DNA of 64,000 nt from Lentzea sp. NBRC 105346 (GTDB lineage: Bacteria; Actinomycetota; Actinomycetes; Mycobacteriales; Pseudonocardiaceae): the NCBI RefSeq assembly GCF_030269605.1, contig NZ_BSTQ01000001.1, forward strand, positions 766,850-830,849, given 5' to 3'. The position numbers and the translations under genes were made by a program. Shown here piece after piece: positions 18,349 to 29,954 of the stretch. How positions within the stretch are numbered: position 1 is the first letter of the stretch; every line of letters starts with the position of its first letter. A model generated the notes under the pieces. It worked only from the letters and a program-made list of their open reading frames with translations, was not told where the DNA came from and searched no databases.

Positions 18349-21300
18349 GCGGAACCTCCGGTGAAGGCACGCGCGATGAGGTCCTCGGCATCCATGGTGT
18401 CGATCAGGTCGAGCGCGACCGGCTGCTCGACTTCGGGAAAGAGTTCCTGTCGCAGGTGGCGGGCCAGCTCGGCCGGGCTCGGATGGTCGAACACCAGCGT
18501 CGCCGGCAACCTGAGCCCGGTGACCGCCGACAACCGGTTGCGCAGCTCGACAGCGGTCAGCGAGTCGAATCCGAGCTCCTTGAACGGCCGGTCCGCGCCG
18601 ACGAGGTCGACACCGGTGTGCCCGAGCACGGCGGCAGCGTTGCGGCGCACGGCGGTGGTCAGCACCCGGTCGCGCTCGGCGGGCGACGCCGAGCGCAGTC
18701 GCTCCGGCAACGACTCCTCGGCATTCCTGGCTGTCCGCTTGGGTTTGCGGGCCGGCGGGTCGAGCGGAGCGGCGATCACGGACGGCATCGCGAGCGTGCC
18801 CGCGGCGTCGAACAGGGCCATGCCCTGCGCGGAGGACAACGCGCGCGAACCGCCCCTCGCCAACCGGCCGCGATCGGTCGCGCCGAGGCGCCCGGTCAGG
18901 CCGCTGTCCTGCTCCCACAGCCCCCACGCCAGTGACGTCGCGGGCAGGCCGAGTGCCGCGCGGTGCTCGGCGAGCGCGTCGAGGAAGGCGTTGGCCGCGG
19001 CGTAGTTCGCCTGTCCGGCGTTGCCGAAGACGCCGGACGCCGAGGAGTACAGCACGAACGCGGCCAGGTCGAGGTCCTTGGTGAGCTCGTGCAGTGTCAC
19101 GGCCGCGTCCGCCTTGGGCCGCAGCACCGTGTCCACCCGGTCCGGGGTCAGCGCCTCGACCAGGCCGTCGTCGAGCGCGCCCGCGGTGTGGACGACGCCG
19201 GTGAGCGGCGGTTCGATTCCCGCGACGAGCTCCGCGAGTGCGGCGGGGTCGGCCACGTCGCAGGACGCGATGACGACCTCGGCGCCCAACCCGGCGAGCT
19301 CGGCCTCCAGCTCGGCGGCCGCGGCACGACCGCGCCGGCTCGCCAGCACGAGGTGCCGGACGCCGTGCGTGGCGACCAGGTGCCGGGCGGCGATCCCGCC
19401 GAGCGTGCCGGTTCCACCGGTGATCAGGACCGTGCCTTCGCGGTCGAGCGGCCGCGGAATCGTGAGCACGACCTTGCCGATGTGCTTGGCCTGGCTCATG
19501 AATCGGAACGCCTCCGGAGCCCGGCGAACGTCCCAAGTGGTCACGGGCAACGGCGACAGCGCGCCCTGTTCGAACAGGTCCACGAGCTCGGCCAGCATCC
19601 GGCCGATCCGATCCGGGCCTGCCTCGGTCAGGTCGAACGCTCGATAGCCCACATCGGACGGATTGCGAATGTCGGTCTTGCCCATCTCGATGAACCGCCC
19701 GCCCGGTGCGAGCAACCCGAGCGACGCGTCCACGAACTCACCCGCCAGCGAGTTCAGCACCACATCGACCTCGCCGAACACGTCCGCGAACTCCGTCGTC
19801 CGCGAGCTGGCGATCCGGTCAGCGTCCACGGCGTGCCACTTCTCCGGACTCGCGGTCGCGAACACCTCGGCGCCCCAATGCCGGGCGAGCTGGATGGCCG
19901 CCATCCCGACCCCGCCGGCGCCCGCGTGGACCAACACCCGTTCACCGGCACGCAAACCGGCCAGCTCACGCAACCCGTAGTACGCGGTCAGGAACGCCAC
20001 CGGCACCGACGCCGCCCGCGCGAACGACCACCCGTCCGGCATGCGCATCACCATGCGGGAATCCGTCACCGCGACGGGTCCGAAGGCGCCGGGGATCATG
20101 CCCATCACGCGGTCACCGGGCGCGAGTCCCGTCACCCGCGGCCCCACCTCGAGAACCACGCCGGCGCCCTCGCCGCCGATGTAGTCCTGCTCCCGGATCA
20201 TTCCGAGCGCGATCAGCACGTCCTTGAAGTTCACGCCGGCTGCGCGGACGGCGATGCGTACCTCGTGGTCGCGCAACGGCAGTCCGGCCTCGGGGCTGGG
20301 CGCGAGCCACAGCTCGTCGAGCGTCCGCCGGTCGGTGATGTCCAGTCGCCACACCGGTTCCGCCGGTGCCGCCAAGGCCGTGGACGCGCGTGCCACCCGA
20401 GGAACCAGCACCGTTCCCGCGCGCACCGCGAGCTGCGGCTCGTCCAGTGCGAGCGCCGCGGGCAGGACGTCCAGCGAGGCCTGCTCGCCGTCGATGTCCA
20501 CCAGCACGAACCGGCCGGGGTGCTCCAGCTGTGCCGAGCGCACGAGACCCCACACCGCCGCGCCGGCCGGGTTCGTCACGTCCCGCACGGCCCCGCGCGT
20601 CACCACCGCGAGACGACCGGACCCGTCCGTGGAAAGCCACGTCCGCACGAGAGCCAGGGCGTGGTGGGTCGTCGTGTGCACGGCCTTGGCGAGGTCCGCG
20701 GTGGCCGGTACGACGACCGAGGCCAGCACATCGTCGGTCTTCGTCGCCGGCGCGTCCACCGGCGTCCAGTCGAGGTGGAACAACGCGTCGAGGTGGAACA
20801 ACGCGTCGGGGTGGACGGCCGGCAGTGGGCGCGTCACCACCGCGCCGATCGCCGCGACGGGCCGGCCAGTGTCGTCGGCGAGCGTCACCGAGAGCTCACC
20901 GTCCCGATCGGACACCAGCCGCACCCGTACCGCGGACACTCCGGTCGCGTGCAGGCAGACGTCGTTGAAGGAGAACGGAAGCCTGACCTCGTCGACCGGG
21001 CCGCCCGCCGCCGCCGCGTGCATGGCCGCGTCCAGCAGCGCGGGATGGATGCCGAAGCCCTTGGCCGAGTCCGGCCCCTCCACCTCGGCGAAGATCTCGC
21101 CACCGCGCCGCCAGATCGCCCGGACGCCCTGGAACGCCGGTCCGTAGCCGTAACCGGCCGCATCGAGGTCCCCGTAAAGATCGATGTCGACGGGCACCGC
21201 GTCCGCGGGCGGCCACTCGCTCAGGTCCGTCGCGCGATCCGGCCGCTCGGCGGTGATCATCCCGCTGGCGTGCCGCGTCCACTCCGAGCCGTCAGACTTG

Positions 21301-24300
21301 GCGTGGATGGTGACCGGCCGGCGACCGGGCTCGTCCTCCGCGGCGACCTTGACCTGGAGGCGGACCGCACCGGTTTCCGGTACGGGCAACGGCGTTTCGA
21401 TCACCAACTCGGCCACGACCGGGCAGCCCACCTCGTCGCCGGCGCGCAACGCCAGCTCGACGAAGGCGGTTCCCGGCACGATGGCCGATCCACGCACCGC
21501 GTGGTCGGCCAGCCACGGGTGCGTCCGCAGCGAGATCTGTCCGGTGAGCAGCACACCGTCGTCGTCGGCGAGGTCGACCACCGCGCCGAGCAGCGGGTGG
21601 TCCCCCTCGGTCAGCCCGAGTCCTTCCGCGGCAACGCTTCGGGTCGGTTCGACCCAGAACCGCTCGTGCTGGAACGCGTACGTCGGCAGCTCGGTCCGGT
21701 GGCCACCGGCGACGGCGTGGCTCCAGTCGACGGGTACACCGCGCACCCACAGTTGGGCGAGGGAGTTCCACAGTCGCGGCAGTCCGCCGTCGTCGCGCCG
21801 CAGTGTTCCCGTCACGATCGCGTGCTCCGCGATCTCCTGCACGTCCGTGGCCAGCACCGGATGCGGGCTGACTTCGACGAACACTCCGTGGTCCTCGCCG
21901 AGGTCCCTGATCGCGGGCTCGAAGTGCACCGTCTGCCGCAGGTTGCGGTACCAGTACTCCGCGGTGAGCTCGGTCGTGTCCAGCCAGTCGCCCGTCACCG
22001 TCGAGAAGAACCGCACCGCCGCGGATTTCGGCGTGACGTTCAGTACGTCCAGCAGCTCGTCGCGGATGTCCTCCACGTGCGGCGAGTGTGACGCGTAGTC
22101 GACCGGGATTCGCTTGCCCACCAACGCATCGACGTCGCCCGAGAGCACGAATGACGAGGGCCCGTTCACCGCCGCAACGGACAACCGCGGATCGTCCGGC
22201 ACCTCCGACACCACACACATCCCGCCGCGGCCGGTGATCTTCCGCAACGCCCGGCTCCGCAACGCCACAACCCGCGCGCCGTCCGCCAGCGACAACGCAC
22301 CCGCCACCACCGCCGCCGCGATCTCACCCTGCGAATGCCCCACCACCGCATCGGGTTCAACACCATACGAACGCCACAGCTCGGCCAGCGACACCATCAC
22401 CGCCCACAACGCCGGCTGCACCACATCCACCCGCTCCGTCTCGTCGAGATCCAACTCAACGAACGGAGCAAGCGCCTCCGCACACTCCCCCATCCGCGCC
22501 GCGAACACCGGCGAAGACTCCAACAACTCCCGCGCCATCCCCGCCCACTGCGAACCCTGACCGGGGAAGACGAACACCACCTTGCCGGTGGCACGAGCGA
22601 CACCTTCGACGACGTTCGCCGACGGCATCCCCTCGGCCAGCGCCGACAGACCGGACCGGACGTCGCCGACCACCACGGCCCGATGCTCGAACGCCGATCG
22701 CGTGGTCGCCAGCGAGTAGGCCACGTCCACCGGATCCACATCCGCCACACCCAGCAACCGCTCGGCCTGGTCCCGCAACGCACGACCGGTCCGGCCGCTC
22801 ACCAACCACGGAACCGGCCCACCCTGGCCGGAAGACGGAGGGACCACCGAGGGTGGCGCTTCCAAGATCACGTGGGCGTTCGTGCCACTCACCCCGAATG
22901 CGGAGACGGCCGCGCGGCGCGGCCGCCCGGTACTCGGCCACGGTCGTGCCTCGGTCAGCACCTCGACGGCACCCGCCGTCCAGTCGACCTTCGTCGACGG
23001 CTCGTCGACGTGCAGGGTTCGCGGCATGGTCCCGTGCCGCATCGCCAGCACGGTCTTGATCACCCCGGCCACCCCGGCCGCCGCCTGCGTGTGCCCGAGA
23101 TTCGACTTCACCGACCCCAGCCCCAACGGCACCGAGCGGTCCTGCCCGTACGTCGCCAGCAGGGCCTGCGCCTCGATCGGATCACCCAGCGTGGTACCGG
23201 TGCCATGTGCCTCGACAACGTCCACATCGGACGGAGTCAGCCGCGCGTTGGCCAGCGCCTGCCGGATTACGCGTTGCTGCGACACGCCGTTGGGGGCGGA
23301 CAGACCGTTCGACGCGCCGTCCTGGTTGACCGCGCTGCCGCGCAGCACCGCGAGGACCGGGTGGCCGTTGCGTTGCGCGTCGGACAACCGTTCCACCAGA
23401 ACCAGGCCGGTGCCTTCGGACCAGCCGGTGCCGTCCGCGGCCGCCGCGAACGGCTTGCACCGGCCGTCGGGCGACAGCCCCCGCTGCCGGGAGAACCCGA
23501 CGAACGCGCTGGGTGTGGCCATCACCGTCACACCGCCGGCCAGTGCGAGCGAACATTCGCCTGCTCGCACGGACTGCGCCGCCAGGTGCAGCGCCACCAG
23601 CGACGAGGAGCACGCCGTGTCGACCGTGACGGCGGGTCCCTCCAAGCCCAGGGTGTAGGCGATCCGGCCGGTCAGGACGCTGGCCGCGCTGCCGGTGCCC
23701 ATGTACGCCTCGAGTTCGTCGCCCGCCTGGTGGAGCAGCGCTCCGTACTCGTGGTAGATCACGCCGGCGAACACACCGGTCGCACTGCCCCGCAACGACT
23801 TGGGGTCGATGCCGGCCCGTTCGAACGTCTCCCACGCGGTCTCCAGCAGCAACCGCTGCTGCGGATCCATGGCCAGCGCTTCGCGCGGGGAGATGCCGAA
23901 GAACGCGGGGTCGAAATCGGCGGCGCCGTCGAGAAACCCGCCGGCGTCGACATAGCTCGTGCCCGCCCGGTCCGGGTCGGGGTCGAAGAGGCGATCGAGA
24001 TCCCAGCCGCGATCGGTCGGGAACCCGCCGACCACGTCCCGCTCGGAGCCGACCAACCGCCACAGGTCCTCCGGCGAGCTCACGCCACCGGGGAAGCGAC
24101 AGGCCATGCCGATGATCGCGATCGGCTCGTCGGCGTCGGCCACCACCGCCGTCGGTGCCTCATCGACGGTGTCGCCGAACAGGTCCGCGCGCAGGCGCCG
24201 GGCCAGCGCGACCGGGTTGGGGTGGTCGAACACCAGCGTCGCGGGCAGCCGCAAGCCGGTCGCGGCGGCGAGCCGGTTGCGCAGCTCGACCGCCGTCAGC

Positions 24301-27300
24301 GAGTCGAACCCCAGGTCCCGGAACGCGCGCTCCGGCTCGACTCCGGCGGCGTCCGAGTGGCCGAGGACCGCGGCGGCGTTGGCGCGCACCAGGTCCAGCA
24401 GGGTCCGGTCCTTCGCCGCGTCATCGAGCCCGGCCAGGTGGCCGGCCGCGGAGCCGTCGACGGCGACCCGGCGAGCCGGTCGCACAAGGCCACGCAGGAG
24501 AGGCGGCACGTCCGCCCCGCGCAAGGCGGCCAGGTCGAGCCGCACCGGTACCACGGCGGCGTCGGCGGCGTTGATCGCCGCGTCGAACAACGCCATGCCC
24601 TGTGCGTTGGAGAGCGGCAACGCGCCGTTGCGCGACATCCGGGCGTGGTCGGTCTGCCCGAGGTGGCCGGTCATCCCGGTCGCCTCCGCCCACAGCCCCC
24701 ACGCCATCGCCGTCGCGGGCAGCCCCTCATCACGGCGACGCTGGGCGAACGCGTCGAGGAAAGCGTTGGCCGCGCCGTAGTTCGCCTGGCCCGGACCGCC
24801 GAAGACCCCGGCGGCCGAGGAGAACAGCACGAACGCCGCCAGATCCGCGTCCCTGGTGAGCTCGTGCAGGTGGACGACGGCGTCGGCCTTGGGGCGCAGC
24901 ACGGTGTCCACGCGTTGCGGCGTCAACGATTCGACGACGCCGTCGTCGAGGACACCGGCCGCGTGCACGACCGCCGTCAGCGGGCGGTCGAGCCCCGCCA
25001 GTAGTTCGGCGAGCGCGACACGATCGGCCACGTCGCACGCGGCGACCCGCACCTCCGCATCCGGAATGGTCAGCTCGCCACCGCTGCGGCTGACCAGCAG
25101 CAGGTGCCGGACACCGTGCCGCGCGACGAGATGACGGGCCAGCACACCGCCGAGCGTCCCGGTGCCGCCGGTGATGAGGACCGTGCCTTCGGGGTCGAGC
25201 GGCCGGGGAATCGTGAGGACGATCTTGCCGATGTGCCTGGCCTGGCTGAGGAACCGGAACGCCTCCGGTGCACGACGCACATCCCACGCCGTCACCGGCG
25301 GCAGCGACAGCACACCACGCTCGAACAGTTCCACGAGCTCGGCCAGCATCCGCCCGATCCGCTCAGGACCGGCCTCCATCAGGTCGAACGCCCGGTAGTC
25401 CACATCGGACAGATCGCGAATGTCGGTCTTGCCCATCTCCAGGAACCGGCCACCCGGTGCGAGCAAACCCAGCGAGGCGTCCACGAACTCACCGGCCAGC
25501 GAGTTCAGCACCACGTCCACCTCGCCGAACACCTCCGCGAACTCCGTCGTCCGCGAACTCGCGAGATGATCGGCGTCCACCGCGTGCCACTTCTCCGGAC
25601 TCGCGGTCGCGAACACCTCCGCACCCCAATGCCGCGCCAACCGCACCGCGGCCATCCCCACACCACCCGCGGCAGCGTGGACCAACACCCGCTCACCAGC
25701 ACGCAAACCCGCCAGCTCACGCAACCCGTAGAAAGCGGTCAGGAACGCCACCGGCACCGACGCCGCCCGCGCGAACGACCAGCCATGAGGAATTCGGGTC
25801 ACCAGGCGCGCGTCTGCGCGGGCGACCGTACCGAACGCGCCGTCGAGCAGTCCCATGACCCGGTCGCCGACGGCGAAGCCGGTCACGCCCGGACCGGTCT
25901 CCAGCACGATCCCCGCGCCCTCGCCGCCGATTCCGTGCTGACCGGGCACCATGCCCAGGGTGACGACGACGTCCCGGAAGTTGACGCCGGCGGCCCGGAC
26001 AGCGATCCGGATCTGCCCCGGCGCCAACGGTTCTTCCTCGTCGCTGGGAACGAATCCGAGTCCGTCGATGCTGCCCTCGCCGAGCACGTCGAGCCGCCAG
26101 CCGGAGGTGCCGGGCAGCGCGAGCTCGCGCGCGCCTCGGGTCAGCCTGGGCACCAACGCCTCGCCGGACCGCACCGCGACCTGGGACTCACCGGGAACGA
26201 AGAGTACGTCGGGGCCATCGGTGTCCACGAGCACGAAGCGGTCCGGATGTTCGGCCTGCGCACAGCGCACGAGCCCCCACACCGCGGCGCTCGCCGGATC
26301 GACGTGGTCGCCGGGCCGGGCGGCGACCGCGTTGCGCGTCACGATGGCGAGCCGGGCCGAGTGATCTCCGGCGAGCCACTCCTGCACCAACGCCAGCCCC
26401 CGATGGGCCGGCGGGCGTACCTCGGAGTCCGGAAGGCAGTACGCCACCTCGACGTCCGGCGCCGGCTCGGCGCTCGCCGGGACCCAGTCCACGCGGTACA
26501 GGGAGTCCGGGGTCGCCGCCTCCACGGAGACGGGTCGCATCCGCAACGACTCCGCCGAGGCGACGAGGTGTCCCGCGCCGTCCGCGACCGCGACGCTCAT
26601 CGCATCGGTTCCGGCCGGCACCAGCCGGACCCTCAGCGTGGTCGCCCCCGTAGCCCGCAGGCGGAAACCGTTCCACACGAACGGCAGCCGCGCCTGCTCC
26701 TCCCCGGCCAGGAACCCGGCGTGCAGCGCGGCGTCGAGCAACGCGGGGTGCAGGCCGAACCGACCGGCGTCGGCGCGCTGCTCGTCCGGCAGGCTCACCT
26801 CGGCGAACAACTCGTCACCGCGCCGCCAGGCCGCGCGCAGCCCGCGGAACGCGGGGCCGTAGCCGTAGCCGGTCCGCGCCAGCCGCTCGTAGATCCCGTC
26901 GATGCCCACCGCCACGGCCCGTGCGGGCGGCCACTCGGTGAAGTCGAAGTCCGGCTGGGCAACGGAATCCGCCAGCGTGCCGGCGGCATGCCGGACCCAC
27001 GTGCCGTCGTCGTGCTGGGCGTGGACGGTGAGCTGCTCACGATCGGTGACCCGCACCTGCACCACCACGGCGCCGTCCGGTGGCAGCACGAGCGGCGTCT
27101 CGATCACCAGCTCGGCCAGACCGTCCCGGCCGACGTGGTCGGCTGCGTGCATGGCCATCTCGACGAACGCCGTTCCCGGCAGGAAGATCGAGCTCGCCAC
27201 GGCGTGATCGGCCAGCCACGGGTGGGTATGCCGGGACAGCCGTCCGGTGAGCACCACCTCCGCGGAGTCGGCCAGGCCGACCACCGTGTCCAGCAACGGA

Positions 27301-29936
27301 TGCGCGGCACCGTCGGCGGACGGCGTGCCCGCGTCCAGCCAGAAGCGCTGACGCTGGAAGGCATAGGTCGGCAGCGCGATCCTGCGGCCGCCGTCGAACG
27401 CGGCCGTCCAGTCGACGTGGCAGCCGTGCACGTGGAGTTCACCGAGCGACATCAGGAACCGGGCCAAGCCGCCGTCGTCGCGACGCAGCGACCCGGTGAC
27501 GACCGCGTGCTCGGCGATCTCCTGCACTTCGGTGGCCAGCACGGGATGCGGGCTGACCTCGACGAACACCCCGCGCCCCTGACTCAGTTCCCTGATCGCA
27601 GGCTCGAAGTACACCGTCTGCCGCAGGTTGCGATACCAGTACTCCGCGGTCAGCTCGCCGCCACCCAGCCACCGCGAGTCCACAGTGGAATAGAACGGCG
27701 TCCGCGCGGACGTCGGCGTGACGTCCAGTACGTCCAGCAGTTCGTCGCGGATGTCCTCCACGTGCGGCGAGTGTGACGCGTAGTCCACCGGGATTCGCTT
27801 GCCCACCAACGCATCGACATCGCCGGAGAGCACGAACGACGACGGGCCGTTCACCGCCGCCACCGACAGGCGCGGATCGTCCGGCACCTCCGACACCACG
27901 GCCATGCCGCCCCGGCCCGCGATCCTTCGCAACGCCCGGCTGCGCAACGCCACAACCCGCGCGCCATCCTCCAGCGACAACGCACCCGCCACCACCGCCG
28001 CCGCAATCTCACCCTGCGAATGCCCCACCACGGCGTCCGGCTCCACACCGTACGACCGCCACAGCGCAGCCAGCGACACCATCACCGCCCACAACGCCGG
28101 CTGCACCACATCAACCCGCTCCACCTCGTCGAGATCCAACTCAACGAACGGAGCAAGCGCCTCCGCACACTCCCCCATCCGCGCCGCGAACACCGGCGAA
28201 GACTCCAACAACTCCCGCGCCATCCCCACCCACTGCGAACCCTGACCGGGAAACACGAACACCACCTTGCCGGTGGCACGAGCGACACCGCTCACCGTCC
28301 GCCCGTGAGGTTCGCCGTTGGCCAGAGCGCGCAGCCCGCGTTCCAACTCGGCCCGGTCCGCACCGACGACGACCGCCCGATGCTCCAGGGAGGCACGGCT
28401 CGTGGCCAGGGAGTAGCCGACGTCCAGGGGATCCGCGCCGGTCTTGTCCAGCAACCGTTTCGCCTGGTCCCGCAGTGCCGCCGGGCTCCGGCCCGAGATC
28501 ACCCACGGCGTCGTGGAAAGACCTCGTGAGTGGTTTCCGTCGTCCTGGCGACGGAAACCACTCACGACCTCTTCGAGGATGACGTGCGCGTTGGTGCCGC
28601 TCATACCGAAGGAGGACACACCCGCCCGGCGGGGCCGGTCGGTCGCCGGCCACGGGCGGTTCTCGGTGAGCAGCTCCAGCGCGCCCGACGACCAGTCGAT
28701 GTGCGGGGACGGCTCGCGCACGTGCAGGGTCTCCGGCAACATGCGGTGCCGCAGCGCCTGCACCATCTTGATGACCCCGCCGATGCCCGCCGCGCCCTGG
28801 GCGTGCCCGATGTTGGACTTCAGCGAGCCCAGCCACAGCGGCCGGTCGCGTTCGCGGCCGTACGTCGCGAGCAGGGCATGTGCCTCGATCGGATCACCGA
28901 GCGTGGTGCCCGTGCCGTGCGCCTCCACAACGTCCACATCGGACGGAGACAGCCGCGCGTTCGCCAGCGCCTGCCGGATCACCCGCTGCTGCGACGGGCC
29001 GTTCGGCGCCGTCAGGCCGTTGGACCGGCCGTCCTGGTTGACCGCGGAGCCGCGCACGACCGCCAGCACCTGGTGGCCGTTGCGGACGGCGTCGGACAAC
29101 CGCTCCAGCAGCACCAGCCCGACGCCTTCGGCCATCCCGAATCCGTCGGCGTCCGCGGAGAACGCCCGGCAGCGGCCGTCCTTGGACAGTCCGCGCAGCG
29201 TGGCGAAACCGACCAGCTCGACCGGGGTGAGCATGACGGTCACCCCGCCCGCCAACGCCAGCGAGCACTCCCCCGACCGTAGCGACTGGGCCGCCAGGTG
29301 CAGCGCCACCAGTGAGGACGAGCAGGCCGTGTCCACGGTGACGGCCGGGCCTTCCAGGCCGAGCGTGTAGGCGATCCGCCCGGACGCGACGCTCGACGCG
29401 CTGCCGGTGCCGATGTGGGCCGCCAGCTCCTGCGGGATCGCGCCACCACGACGGCCGTAGTCGTCGTAGATCATCCCGGCGAACACGCCGGTGTCGGAAC
29501 CGCGGAGTGTGCCGGGATCGATCCCCGCGTCCTCGAAGGTCTCCCACGCCGTCTCCAGCAGCAGACGCTGCTGGGGGTCCATGGCCAGGGCCTCACGGGG
29601 TGAGATCCCGAAGAACGCCGCGTCGAACTCCGCCGCGTCGTACAGGAAACCGCCCTCGCGCACGTAGGTGCGGCCGGGCGCATCCGGGTCGGGGTCGAAG
29701 AGGTTGGCGAGGTCCCAGCCCCGGTCGGCCGGAAAGCCGGAAACGGCGTCGACGCCCGTCGCCACCAACTCCCACAACGACTCCGGTGAACTGACGCCGC
29801 CGGGATAGCGGCAGGCCATCCCCACGATCGCGACCGGCTCGTGCCGCGCGTCCTCGAGCTCGCGCACGCGGTCGCGTGTCTCGCGCAGCTCCGCGGTGAC
29901 GCGGTTGAGGAAGTAGCGCAGCTTCTCGTCACTCAT
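18345..29936 (-). CDS. Type I PKS (PKS3): two fully reducing modules
   Basis: 3863 residues. N-terminal docking coil ([20 protein letters not shown]), then two modules of KS-AT-DH-ER-KR-ACP. Module A: KS Cys about 205, AT GHSQG/YASH, DH about 909 with [10 protein letters not shown] (the usual Gly at position 5 is Ser), [10 protein letters not shown] about 1423, KR with LDD (B-type) about 1663, ACP Ser about 1878. Module B: KS Cys about 2109, AT GHSQG/YASH about 2537, DH with intact H-x3-G-x4-P about 2809, ER about 3338, KR with LDD about 3590, ACP about 3792. Both ATs read as methylmalonyl-specific, predicting two fully reduced C3 units. The C-terminus after the last ACP is short (about 30 residues). 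An 18-bp gap separates it from PKS2 upstream. Confidence 0.94.
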   Translation of the reverse strand: MSDEKLRYFLNRVTAELRETRDRVRELEDARHEPVAIVGMACRYPGGVSSPESLWELVATGVDAVSGFPADRGWDLANLFDPDPDAPGRTYVREGGFLYDAAEFDAAFFGISPREALAMDPQQRLLLETAWETFEDAGIDPGTLRGSDTGVFAGMIYDDYGRRGGAIPQELAAHIGTGSASSVASGRIAYTLGLEGPAVTVDTACSSSLVALHLAAQSLRSGECSLALAGGVTVMLTPVELVGFATLRGLSKDGRCRAFSADADGFGMAEGVGLVLLERLSDAVRNGHQVLAVVRGSAVNQDGRSNGLTAPNGPSQQRVIRQALANARLSPSDVDVVEAHGTGTTLGDPIEAHALLATYGRERDRPLWLGSLKSNIGHAQGAAGIGGVIKMVQALRHRMLPETLHVREPSPHIDWSSGALELLTENRPWPATDRPRRAGVSSFGMSGTNAHVILEEVVSGFRRQDDGNHSRGLSTTPWVISGRSPAALRDQAKRLLDKTGADPLDVGYSLATSRASLEHRAVVVGADRAELERGLRALANGEPHGRTVSGVARATGKVVFVFPGQGSQWVGMARELLESSPVFAARMGECAEALAPFVELDLDEVERVDVVQPALWAVMVSLAALWRSYGVEPDAVVGHSQGEIAAAVVAGALSLEDGARVVALRSRALRRIAGRGGMAVVSEVPDDPRLSVAAVNGPSSFVLSGDVDALVGKRIPVDYASHSPHVEDIRDELLDVLDVTPTSARTPFYSTVDSRWLGGGELTAEYWYRNLRQTVYFEPAIRELSQGRGVFVEVSPHPVLATEVQEIAEHAVVTGSLRRDDGGLARFLMSLGELHVHGCHVDWTAAFDGGRRIALPTYAFQRQRFWLDAGTPSADGAAHPLLDTVVGLADSAEVVLTGRLSRHTHPWLADHAVASSIFLPGTAFVEMAMHAADHVGRDGLAELVIETPLVLPPDGAVVVQVRVTDREQLTVHAQHDDGTWVRHAAGTLADSVAQPDFDFTEWPPARAVAVGIDGIYERLARTGYGYGPAFRGLRAAWRRGDELFAEVSLPDEQRADAGRFGLHPALLDAALHAGFLAGEEQARLPFVWNGFRLRATGATTLRVRLVPAGTDAMSVAVADGAGHLVASAESLRMRPVSVEAATPDSLYRVDWVPASAEPAPDVEVAYCLPDSEVRPPAHRGLALVQEWLAGDHSARLAIVTRNAVAARPGDHVDPASAAVWGLVRCAQAEHPDRFVLVDTDGPDVLFVPGESQVAVRSGEALVPRLTRGARELALPGTSGWRLDVLGEGSIDGLGFVPSDEEEPLAPGQIRIAVRAAGVNFRDVVVTLGMVPGQHGIGGEGAGIVLETGPGVTGFAVGDRVMGLLDGAFGTVARADARLVTRIPHGWSFARAASVPVAFLTAFYGLRELAGLRAGERVLVHAAAGGVGMAAVRLARHWGAEVFATASPEKWHAVDADHLASSRTTEFAEVFGEVDVVLNSLAGEFVDASLGLLAPGGRFLEMGKTDIRDLSDVDYRAFDLMEAGPERIGRMLAELVELFERGVLSLPPVTAWDVRRAPEAFRFLSQARHIGKIVLTIPRPLDPEGTVLITGGTGTLGGVLARHLVARHGVRHLLLVSRSGGELTIPDAEVRVAACDVADRVALAELLAGLDRPLTAVVHAAGVLDDGVVESLTPQRVDTVLRPKADAVVHLHELTRDADLAAFVLFSSAAGVFGGPGQANYGAANAFLDAFAQRRRDEGLPATAMAWGLWAEATGMTGHLGQTDHARMSRNGALPLSNAQGMALFDAAINAADAAVVPVRLDLAALRGADVPPLLRGLVRPARRVAVDGSAAGHLAGLDDAAKDRTLLDLVRANAAAVLGHSDAAGVEPERAFRDLGFDSLTAVELRNRLAAATGLRLPATLVFDHPNPVALARRLRADLFGDTVDEAPTAVVADADEPIAIIGMACRFPGGVSSPEDLWRLVGSERDVVGGFPTDRGWDLDRLFDPDPDRAGTSYVDAGGFLDGAADFDPAFFGISPREALAMDPQQRLLLETAWETFERAGIDPKSLRGSATGVFAGVIYHEYGALLHQAGDELEAYMGTGSAASVLTGRIAYTLGLEGPAVTVDTACSSSLVALHLAAQSVRAGECSLALAGGVTVMATPSAFVGFSRQRGLSPDGRCKPFAAAADGTGWSEGTGLVLVERLSDAQRNGHPVLAVLRGSAVNQDGASNGLSAPNGVSQQRVIRQALANARLTPSDVDVVEAHGTGTTLGDPIEAQALLATYGQDRSVPLGLGSVKSNLGHTQAAAGVAGVIKTVLAMRHGTMPRTLHVDEPSTKVDWTAGAVEVLTEARPWPSTGRPRRAAVSAFGVSGTNAHVILEAPPSVVPPSSGQGGPVPWLVSGRTGRALRDQAERLLGVADVDPVDVAYSLATTRSAFEHRAVVVGDVRSGLSALAEGMPSANVVEGVARATGKVVFVFPGQGSQWAGMARELLESSPVFAARMGECAEALAPFVELDLDETERVDVVQPALWAVMVSLAELWRSYGVEPDAVVGHSQGEIAAAVVAGALSLADGARVVALRSRALRKITGRGGMCVVSEVPDDPRLSVAAVNGPSSFVLSGDVDALVGKRIPVDYASHSPHVEDIRDELLDVLNVTPKSAAVRFFSTVTGDWLDTTELTAEYWYRNLRQTVHFEPAIRDLGEDHGVFVEVSPHPVLATDVQEIAEHAIVTGTLRRDDGGLPRLWNSLAQLWVRGVPVDWSHAVAGGHRTELPTYAFQHERFWVEPTRSVAAEGLGLTEGDHPLLGAVVDLADDDGVLLTGQISLRTHPWLADHAVRGSAIVPGTAFVELALRAGDEVGCPVVAELVIETPLPVPETGAVRLQVKVAAEDEPGRRPVTIHAKSDGSEWTRHASGMITAERPDRATDLSEWPPADAVPVDIDLYGDLDAAGYGYGPAFQGVRAIWRRGGEIFAEVEGPDSAKGFGIHPALLDAAMHAAAAGGPVDEVRLPFSFNDVCLHATGVSAVRVRLVSDRDGELSVTLADDTGRPVAAIGAVVTRPLPAVHPDALFHLDALFHLDWTPVDAPATKTDDVLASVVVPATADLAKAVHTTTHHALALVRTWLSTDGSGRLAVVTRGAVRDVTNPAGAAVWGLVRSAQLEHPGRFVLVDIDGEQASLDVLPAALALDEPQLAVRAGTVLVPRVARASTALAAPAEPVWRLDITDRRTLDELWLAPSPEAGLPLRDHEVRIAVRAAGVNFKDVLIALGMIREQDYIGGEGAGVVLEVGPRVTGLAPGDRVMGMIPGAFGPVAVTDSRMVMRMPDGWSFARAASVPVAFLTAYYGLRELAGLRAGERVLVHAGAGGVGMAAIQLARHWGAEVFATASPEKWHAVDADRIASSRTTEFADVFGEVDVVLNSLAGEFVDASLGLLAPGGRFIEMGKTDIRNPSDVGYRAFDLTEAGPDRIGRMLAELVDLFEQGALSPLPVTTWDVRRAPEAFRFMSQAKHIGKVVLTIPRPLDREGTVLITGGTGTLGGIAARHLVATHGVRHLVLASRRGRAAAAELEAELAGLGAEVVIASCDVADPAALAELVAGIEPPLTGVVHTAGALDDGLVEALTPDRVDTVLRPKADAAVTLHELTKDLDLAAFVLYSSASGVFGNAGQANYAAANAFLDALAEHRAALGLPATSLAWGLWEQDSGLTGRLGATDRGRLARGGSRALSSAQGMALFDAAGTLAMPSVIAAPLDPPARKPKRTARNAEESLPERLRSASPAERDRVLTTAVRRNAAAVLGHTGVDLVGADRPFKELGFDSLTAVELRNRLSAVTGLRLPATLVFDHPSPAELARHLRQELFPEVEQPVALDLIDTMDAEDLIARAFTGGSA
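22095..22226. repeat. AT-domain stretch nearly identical to 41866-41998
   Basis: More than 100 consecutive bases of the AT coding sequence in PKS3 module B match PKS2 module 1 essentially base for base, including third positions (around the YASH-upstream region encoding [12 protein letters not shown] and KSNGPSSF-like segments). Related but less exact copies are at about 27775-27900 and 36240-36370. Such identity indicates recent duplication or gene conversion between modules. Confidence 0.75.
28524..28567. repeat. 19-bp-stem palindromic repeat inside the PKS3 KS-AT linker
   Basis: TCGTGAGTGGTTTCCGTCG (28524-28542) and its exact reverse complement (28549-28567) with loop TCCTGG. It is translated in frame, giving [13 protein letters not shown] between the conserved end of the KS (HVILEEV) and the linker PWVISGR. 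The same palindrome occurs at 42600-42643 in PKS2. Other modules have unrelated linker sequence here. Confidence 0.9.
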
Positions 29937-29954
29937 GTCCGGTCCCTTGCCAGC

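Noticed and set aside
12487..19536. Reading PKS4 as starting near 19536 (about 2349 residues)
   Set aside because: The extra N-terminal part is the antisense-frame shadow of PKS3 ACP/KR coding sequence; ATG at 18348 gives a normal docking coil and the ATGA overlap with the PKS3 stop.
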